Origin: Sphingosinicella sp. BN140058 | GTDB lineage: Bacteria; Pseudomonadota; Alphaproteobacteria; Sphingomonadales; Sphingomonadaceae | NCBI RefSeq assembly: GCF_004135585.1 | Contig: NZ_CP035501.1 | Span: forward strand, 2,427,501 to 2,491,500 | Length of the DNA: 64,000 bases | Direction of reading: 5' to 3' | Shown: piece after piece, positions 59,201 through 64,000 of the stretch | How the letters are laid out: each line of letters starts with the position of its first letter | How positions within the stretch are numbered: position 1 is the first letter of the stretch | Position numbers and translations under genes: made by a program | Notes under the pieces: generated by a model | Told to the model about the DNA's origin: nothing | Database searches by the model: none | The model's input: only the letters and a program-made list of their open reading frames with translations

Positions 59201-59644
59201 TCAGATCAAAGCGAGTGCGATCAGCCGCCGCATCAGCTCGGCCGGCAGCATCTCCGCCGCATCTGTATCGCTTCCGAGATCGGCCGGCGCGTCCGCGGCG
59301 GCAAGGTAACGCCAGCCCTGATGCGCGCGCTTGGGGCATGCCCGCACGAGGACGAGTTGCGGCTCGAGACGCACGATGGTTCGCGCATCCTCTTCCCGTT
59401 CGGCGAAGCCGAGAATGCGTTGGCGGGCAACGAGCTGATGTTTGACGATCCAGTAGATCGAACCGCCGATCAGTTCGGAGGCGCGCTTCGGCATGAAGCG
59501 GGTAATCAGCGGCACTTCGCCGTTCAGCGCACGCAGCTGCTGGCGTTTGCTCAGCGCGTCGATGTCGGCGCAACCGACCGCAACCTTGCTGATGTTGAGC
59601 GGCGCCGGCGATGCGGCGTCGAAGTGATGATCGTGCGCGGTCAC
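59201..59644 (-). CDS. DUF1489 family protein
   Basis: 147 residues. The conserved DUF1489 features are LNISKVAVGCADIDAL at the N-terminus, TRFMPKRASELIGGSIYWIVKHQL and RQRILGFAE, and QGWRYLAAADAPADL. Function unknown, found across alphaproteobacteria. The start is a GTG at 59644, followed directly by the family N-terminus; there is no ATG before the conserved region. Confidence 0.87.
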   Translation of the reverse strand: MTAHDHHFDAASPAPLNISKVAVGCADIDALSKRQQLRALNGEVPLITRFMPKRASELIGGSIYWIVKHQLVARQRILGFAEREEDARTIVRLEPQLVLVRACPKRAHQGWRYLAAADAPADLGSDTDAAEMLPAELMRRLIALALI

Positions 59645-59750
59645 GGAAAGCCTGCTGGTACCGAAAGGCCGCGGGATATCGCATCGGATCGTCGGAGAGA
59701 ATAGAAAAACCGCACGTTTGCCGATGCTTATGTCTTGGATGAGCTCGTGC

Positions 59751-61166
59751 TCAACCGACCAGGCCGGACGCCGTGGCGAGGCCGAGAAAAACGAACACGC
59801 CCATCGAATCGGTCACCATTGTGACGAAGATTGACGACGCCACCGCGGGATCCGCTCCGGCCCGCTCTAGTGCGAGCGGCATCATGACGCCTGCGCAGCC
59901 GGCAATCAGGATGTTCGTCATCATTGCCGCCGCGATCACCACGCCCAGGACCGGATTGTGGAAGAACAAGGCAACGCCGGCACCGAGCAGGAGCGCAATG
60001 GTGACTCCGTTCAGCAACGCTACGCGCACCTCGCGCAGGATTGCGCGCCAGGTATTCGATTGGGTGAGCTGGTTGGTGGCGAGCGCGCGAACCGTCACGG
60101 CCAGCGTCTGGGTTCCGGCATTGCCGCCGACGCCCATGACGATCGGCATCAAGGCGGCGAGCGCCACCATCCGGGTGATCGTGCCTTCGAAATAGCCGAT
60201 GATCGTCGCTGCAATCAGTGCGGTACCGAGATTAGCGATCAGCCAGCGAACCCGCGCCTTGTAGCTTTCGCGGATCGGCTCGTTGATGTCGCCTTCGCCG
60301 GCACCGGAGAGGAGAAGGGCGTCTTCGGAGGCCTCTTCCTGGATGATGTGGACGATGTCGTCGACCGTGATCATGCCGACGAGCCGCCCGGCACCGTCGA
60401 CCACCGCGGCAGAGATGAGCGCATATTTCTGAAAGCGGAGGGCAACCTCTTCCTGGTCCATGTCGACCGGGATCAAGGTCTGCTCGCGCTTCATCACGTC
60501 GGCGACAGCGACGTGACGCGGCGTGCGCAGGATCCAGCTCAGCATGCAGGTGCCGACCGGATGGTGACGGCCGTCGACCACGAACACTTCCCAGAAATCG
60601 GTGGTCAGCCCGTCGCCGGCGCGCAGGTAATCGATCACCTGGCCGATCGTCCAATGCTGGGGCACCGCGATCAGATCGCGCTGCATCAGGCGGCCGGCGG
60701 ACTCCTCGGGGAAGGTCAGCGCTTCCTCGATCGCGGCACGATCGTCGGGGTCGAGGGCGCGCAGAACGGCACGCTGCTCGTCCTCTTCCATGTCTTCGAT
60801 CATGGCGACCGCGTCGTCGGTCTCCATCTCGCCCGCCACTTCGGCGACTTCGTGCGGCTCGAACTGATCGATCAGTTCGTCGCGCACGTGATCGTTCATC
60901 TCGGCGAGAACATCGCCGCTCAGAAGATCCTCGATCGCTTCGGCGAGCGCGCTCCGCTCGTCGGAATCGACCAGCTCGAACAAATCGGCAATGTCGGCCG
61001 GGTGGAGCGGTTCGACGAGCGCGCGGGCGGCGTCGGTCTCGCCGGCTTCGACATGGTCCATCACTCGCCGGACGAATTCGGGGCGCAGCCGGTCGTCCTC
61101 GTCGAGACGCGATTCGTCTGCGCCGGGCACGGCGCTGCCGGGAAGTTCGATATCGCTTTCGCTCAT
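59751..61166 (-). CDS. mgtE: Magnesium transporter MgtE
   Basis: 471 residues. The N-terminal superhelical domain (ALVEPLHPADIADLFE, LVDSDERSALAE), two CBS domains (ESAGRLMQRDLIAVPQ to VVDGAGRLVGMITVDDIVHIIQ) and five transmembrane helices with MGVGGNAGTQTLAVTVR lining the pore. It is a Mg-gated Mg2+ channel. The ATG at 61166 has GGGGGCGGG upstream; the earlier Met in frame adds a stretch without family similarity. Confidence 0.95.
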   Translation of the reverse strand: MSESDIELPGSAVPGADESRLDEDDRLRPEFVRRVMDHVEAGETDAARALVEPLHPADIADLFELVDSDERSALAEAIEDLLSGDVLAEMNDHVRDELIDQFEPHEVAEVAGEMETDDAVAMIEDMEEDEQRAVLRALDPDDRAAIEEALTFPEESAGRLMQRDLIAVPQHWTIGQVIDYLRAGDGLTTDFWEVFVVDGRHHPVGTCMLSWILRTPRHVAVADVMKREQTLIPVDMDQEEVALRFQKYALISAAVVDGAGRLVGMITVDDIVHIIQEEASEDALLLSGAGEGDINEPIRESYKARVRWLIANLGTALIAATIIGYFEGTITRMVALAALMPIVMGVGGNAGTQTLAVTVRALATNQLTQSNTWRAILREVRVALLNGVTIALLLGAGVALFFHNPVLGVVIAAAMMTNILIAGCAGVMMPLALERAGADPAVASSIFVTMVTDSMGVFVFLGLATASGLVG

Positions 61167-61375
61167 CCCGCCCCCTGTTGCCGGCTGTGTGGAATGGCCG
61201 CTTCCTAGGCCGCGCTTTCGCGCCTGTCGACACATTGGCACTGCCATGTCCGATTGGATCGCGCAGCGCCCGGATCTCCGCCGGTTCGCACTTGCTCCGA
61301 TGCCGGGGGGTGGCGAAGGAACCCGGCCCCGCCTAAGTGCGTCCGCACATCCTCTTCTCAGAAAGGCGGCTTTTT

Positions 61376-61837
61376 ATGGCGGACGAACTCAACACCTTGG
61401 TCCTCAACCTCGACAGCGGCGGCGACGTCGTGATCAAACTGCGTCCCGATCTCGCCCCGGGTCACGTCGGCCGCATCAAGGAGCTGGTCGGCGAAGGCTT
61501 CTACGATGGCGTCGTCTTCCACCGCGTCATTCCGGGGTTCATGGCACAGGGCGGCGATCCCACCGGCACCGGTACGGGCGGGTCGGACAAGCCGGATCTT
61601 CAGGCGGAATTCTCGCAGGCACCGCACGTCCGTGGCGCCGTGTCGATGGCCCGGACCAACTATCCGCACAGCGCGAACAGCCAGTTCTTCATCGTTTTCG
61701 ACGATGCCCGCTTCCTCGATGGCCAATATACGGTCTGGGGCGAGGTCACAGAAGGCATGGAGCATGTCGACGCGCTCCCCAAGGGCGAGCCGCCCCGTCA
61801 GCCCGGCAAGATCGTGAAGGCGAGCCTGCGTCCCTGA
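61376..61837 (+). CDS. Cyclophilin-type peptidyl-prolyl cis-trans isomerase (PpiB type)
   Basis: 153 residues, a compact cytosolic cyclophilin. All canonical active-site segments are present: FYDGVVFHRVIPGFMAQGGD, RGAVSMAR, SQFFIVFDD and YTVWGEVTEGM. It accelerates proline isomerisation in folding. The ATG at 61376 follows GAAAGG; the frame extends 13 codons upstream without similarity. The SDR gene starts four bases after its stop, suggesting co-transcription. Confidence 0.95.
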   Translation: MADELNTLVLNLDSGGDVVIKLRPDLAPGHVGRIKELVGEGFYDGVVFHRVIPGFMAQGGDPTGTGTGGSDKPDLQAEFSQAPHVRGAVSMARTNYPHSANSQFFIVFDDARFLDGQYTVWGEVTEGMEHVDALPKGEPPRQPGKIVKASLRP

Positions 61838-61841
61838 CGCG

Positions 61842-62597
61842 ATGACGCGGCCGATCACCCTGGTGACCGGCACTTCGGCAGGGCTTGGCGCCGAATTCGC
61901 GCGCCAATGCGCGGCCCGTGGCGACGAGCTGGTTCTCGTCGCCCGGCGCCGCGACCGGCTGGAAGCGCTGGCGGCGGAAACCGGTCGCGCACACGTCATC
62001 GTCGCCGATCTTTCTGCTCCCGATGCTCCCCGCCGGCTGCTCGGCGAGGTCGAGCGCCTCGGCCTTTCGGTGTCGCGGCTGATCAACAATGCCGGCTTCG
62101 GCCTCGCCGGCCGCTTTGCCGCTCTTCCCCTGGCCCGCCAGCGCGCGATGATCGACCTGAACGTCGCGTCCTTGACTGAACTCACCCACCTCGCTCTTCC
62201 CGCCATGCTCGCGCGAAGGGAAGGCGGCATTCTCAACATCGCGTCGACGGCCGCTTTCCAGGCCGGCCCCGGAATGGCGGTCTATTTCGCGTCGAAGGCG
62301 TTCGTATTGTCGTTCACCGAAGCGCTACATCAGGAATGCAGAGGCACGGGGATCAAGGTCACGGCCCTCTGTCCGGGCCCGACCGCAACCGAATTCGGAG
62401 AGGTCGCCGGCGTGACCAGCGGGGATTTCAGCCGCTATTCGCTCGACGCCCGCCGGGTCGTCTCGGCGGGGCTGAACGGGCTGGAGCGCAACCAGGCGGT
62501 GGTCATCCCCGGTCTCATGAACAAGGCAACGGCGTATGCCACCCGCCTGCTGCCCCGCGCTCTCCTTCGCCGGATCGTCGCCGGCCTCAAGATCTAG
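61842..62597 (+). CDS. Short-chain dehydrogenase/reductase
   Basis: 251 residues, classical SDR. The cofactor loop is TGTSAGLG (about 9-16), NNAG follows at about 80, and the catalytic Ser and Tyr-x-x-x-Lys are in IASTAAF and YFASK. It resembles the YqjQ/DltE-like subgroup (LPRALLRRIVAGL membrane-tropic tail). NADP preference is suggested by the Arg-rich ARRRDR after strand 2. Convergent with the LysR gene, with four bases shared at the stops. Confidence 0.9.
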   Translation: MTRPITLVTGTSAGLGAEFARQCAARGDELVLVARRRDRLEALAAETGRAHVIVADLSAPDAPRRLLGEVERLGLSVSRLINNAGFGLAGRFAALPLARQRAMIDLNVASLTELTHLALPAMLARREGGILNIASTAAFQAGPGMAVYFASKAFVLSFTEALHQECRGTGIKVTALCPGPTATEFGEVAGVTSGDFSRYSLDARRVVSAGLNGLERNQAVVIPGLMNKATAYATRLLPRALLRRIVAGLKI

Positions 62598-63478
62598 AGC
62601 GGCGGCAGGCTCTCGAACAGCCAGTCGTGGAAGATGCGCACCGGCCGACGGGTCAGCGATGAGCGTCGGCAGGCGAACCAATAGCTGTAGGGGCTTTCGA
62701 CGGCATGGTCGAACAGCCGGACCAGCCGAGCGTCGCTGGACGCGGAGAGATGGCTCTCCAGCATGAACGCGACGCCGAGGCCCTGGGCCGCGGCGTCGAG
62801 GATGAGCTGCCCGGCATCGAAATGGTCGATCGCGGCGGGCTCCAGATTGGGCAGCCCGATCGCTTCGCGCCAATAGGAAAATGTCTCCGGCATGTCGCGG
62901 TGGAGGAAGATGGTGGTCCTCGAGAGCTGTGACGGATCGGTGATTGCGTTCGGCCCTTCCTGCACCGTCCTGGATCCGATCGCGATCACGCGGTTGCTGT
63001 CGATCCGGCGCGAATAGAGCGAGGGATCGACCTCCGCGGTGATTGCGATCGCCGCGTCGAGACCGTCGTCCAGCCGGGCGATCCGATTGGCGCCGGTGTC
63101 GAGATCGATGTGCAGGTCGGGATGCGCGTCGCGCAGGTCGGGCAGGTGCGGCATCAGTCGCTGCATCGCGAACAGCGACGGCACCGCGAGGCGCAGGCGC
63201 ATCATCTCGCGATTGCCGATTGCGCGCTCCATCGCCACGGACAGGGCATCGATCGACGGGCCGATTTCGGCGAGCAGGCGCTCGCCGTCGGAGTTGAGGT
63301 GAACGCTCTGGTGACGGCGCTCGAACAGCGGATGGCCGAGATACCGTTCGAGCGCCTGGATCCGACGCGTCAGAGCAGGAGAGGACAGCGAAAGAGCGGC
63401 AGCGGCCTCCTTGACGGAGCCGAGACGCGCAACTTGCACGAAGGCTTCGACAGCGGTCAGCGGCGGCAACCTGCGCAT
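62594..63478 (-). CDS. LysR-family transcriptional regulator
   Basis: 294 residues. The HTH (about 5-65: AVEAFVQVARLGSVKEAAAAL, SSPALTRRIQALE, GHPLFERRHQ) is followed by a LysR substrate domain with the GcvA-like pattern. Its ligand and target are not clear; the usual divergent target is missing as the next plus-strand gene is the CDC48 ATPase, about 370 bases on. A CTAGGAGAA site is 12 bases upstream of the ATG. Confidence 0.9.
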   Translation of the reverse strand: MRRLPPLTAVEAFVQVARLGSVKEAAAALSLSSPALTRRIQALERYLGHPLFERRHQSVHLNSDGERLLAEIGPSIDALSVAMERAIGNREMMRLRLAVPSLFAMQRLMPHLPDLRDAHPDLHIDLDTGANRIARLDDGLDAAIAITAEVDPSLYSRRIDSNRVIAIGSRTVQEGPNAITDPSQLSRTTIFLHRDMPETFSYWREAIGLPNLEPAAIDHFDAGQLILDAAAQGLGVAFMLESHLSASSDARLVRLFDHAVESPYSYWFACRRSSLTRRPVRIFHDWLFESLPPL

Positions 63479-63534
63479 GGTCCTGCATTCTCCTAGCTTG
63501 TGCACCGCAGCAGACCAGCTTCCAACATGGTAAC

Positions 63535-63692
63535 CGGTAGCACCTCTCCTAGCCGCGAGTGCAATGCATGCACCTGTAGCAGCCTTCTTCGCACTTGCAC
63601 AATAACGGAATTTCCCGGACAAGGATCAGGCCTTTCAGGCATCCTCTCCTAACAAACTTACGGGCCGCCCCTTTGGGAGCGGCCCTTTTTTT
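63535..63692 (+). ncRNA. Candidate small RNA with anti-Shine-Dalgarno motifs
   Basis: The 367-base gap between LysR and the CDC48 gene ends in an intrinsic terminator with seven Ts, but no plus-strand gene precedes it. Two CTCTCCTA motifs (63544 and 63644, exactly 100 bases apart) could pair with Shine-Dalgarno sequences. Small hairpins lie between: GTGCA-ATGCA-TGCAC at 63560 and GGAT...ATCC at 63623. Alphaproteobacterial sRNA families use CU-rich anti-SD segments in this manner. The 5' end is guessed; an alternative reading is a 49-codon minus-strand ORF (63493-63642). Confidence 0.4.
63662..63692 (+). terminator. Intrinsic terminator (sRNA candidate end)
   Basis: GGGCCGC and GCGGCCC pair around CCCTTTGGGA (itself a small stem), followed by seven Ts on the plus strand. 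There is no plus-strand gene within 1 kb upstream other than the SDR, whose stop is at 62597 behind the LysR gene. Confidence 0.75.
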
Positions 63693-63845
63693 GCGCATCG
63701 TCCTCTAGATCGCCGGACCTGGATTTCCCGCTCGGGGACACGCGCCGCGAGCAGGGCCTTTTTTCGAGCAGCGGGACCTCCCTGCTGGCGTCGCCGTTCA
63801 GGCTTCCTATCTGTTGAGCCGTAACGATCGAGGAGACCCTGGCCG

Positions 63846-64000
63846 ATGGCCGATGAGGACAAGCAGCCGACGCGGCTTCAGGTGGCAACGATGCGGCCCG
63901 AGGATAGCGGCCGAGGGCTGGCCCGCCTGCCCAGGCGGCTCATGAGCGCACTCGAACTGGCCGAGGGCGACGTCATCGAAATCACCGGCAAGCGTGCCAC
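63846..64000 (+). CDS. CDC48-family AAA ATPase (N-terminal fragment)
   Basis: 51 residues are visible before the right edge. MADEDKQPTRLQVATMRPED and SGRGLARLPRRLMSALEL match the start of bacterial and archaeal CDC48/VAT proteins: the N-terminal double-psi barrel, with LAEGDVIEI as its second strand block. The full protein should have two AAA domains beyond the window. The ATG at 63846 is preceded by GAGGAG ten bases upstream. Confidence 0.85.
   Translation, partial: MADEDKQPTRLQVATMRPEDSGRGLARLPRRLMSALELAEGDVIEITGKRA

Noticed and set aside
58838..59704. Long plus-strand open frame across the DUF1489 gene
   Set aside because: It is the antisense of DUF1489 and intergenic DNA; high GC makes such open frames common here.
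63493..63642. 49-codon minus-strand ORF before the LysR gene, ending in the LysR ribosome site
   Set aside because: The ribosome site is too close to its ATG, the composition is not like that of the neighbours, and the strand's other signals fit a small RNA better. Kept as an alternative reading only.
63720..63775. Second terminator (GCTCG ... CGAGC then AGGGCCTTTTTT) before CDC48
   Set aside because: The stem is only five pairs with a long loop and does not touch the T-tract.

Overview
The window is a GC-rich chromosomal segment that most resembles Sphingomonas or a close relative in the Sphingomonadaceae (Alphaproteobacteria). Support comes from gene content: an Rrf2-led suf operon, a large TonB-dependent receptor, CtrA-era alphaproteobacterial housekeeping genes (ubiquinol-cytochrome c chaperone, DUF177, COQ9, DUF1489), a CDC48-type AAA ATPase, and many small sphingomonad-type families (DUF6894, DUF6491-like, DUF2061, DUF1272). 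This assignment is inference; there is no rRNA, tRNA, insertion sequence, phage or CRISPR array that I can see.

Layout. 0-12 kb: left-truncated sufB with its Rrf2 regulator, a secreted hypothetical protein, pyrD, gamma-glutamyltransferase, a long-chain acyl-CoA ligase, gloB, gloA, DUF1272, a NudK-type Nudix hydrolase, and an EamA exporter divergent from a MocR/PdxR regulator. 13-19.4 kb: a compact glycosyltransferase operon (GT2, Gfo/Idh/MocA oxidoreductase, GT4, flippase-like membrane protein) facing a GT-C-like membrane protein, then upp, an acetyltransferase, and a methyltransferase/Rrf2 divergent pair. 22.5-32.6 kb: an accessory surface-glycan cluster with a Kdo-type sugar pathway: a hexapeptide acyltransferase, two paralogous KpsC/KpsS-like putative glycosyltransferases, a phytanoyl-CoA-dioxygenase-family oxygenase, an FkbH-like HAD protein, KpsF/KdsD, a cytidylyltransferase fused to an RraA-type aldolase domain, KdsA, and an inositol-monophosphatase-family phosphatase. 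32.7-35.9 kb: an lprI-domain gene and a convergent TPR gene whose shared 3' junction has been duplicated around an FkbM methyltransferase gene. 36-64 kb: mainly core genes (thrS, infC, TonB receptor, glnD-mutS, maeB, bamE, ubiquinol-cytochrome c chaperone, DUF177, thrC, ssb, feoAB, DOPA dioxygenase, COQ9, two cyclophilins, mgtE, SDR, LysR, CDC48 fragment).

How the genes work together. The most interesting region is the 22.5-32.6 kb cluster. KdsD (arabinose-5-phosphate isomerase), KdsA (Kdo-8-phosphate synthase), a phosphatase and a CMP-sugar synthetase-like protein would supply an activated 3-deoxy-ulosonic acid; the paralogous KpsC/S-like proteins are candidates to polymerise or transfer it, and the dioxygenase, FkbH-like protein and acyltransferase to decorate it. 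The fused RraA domain keeps the D-x20-R-D signature of class II pyruvate aldolases, which suggests an added carbon-carbon bond step on a pyruvate-derived sugar. Regulatory signals worth noting are a perfect inverted repeat upstream of the suf regulator, a good Fur box just upstream of feoA, two FNR-like palindromes upstream of small genes, and a candidate terminator-bounded small RNA with anti-Shine-Dalgarno motifs upstream of the CDC48 gene.
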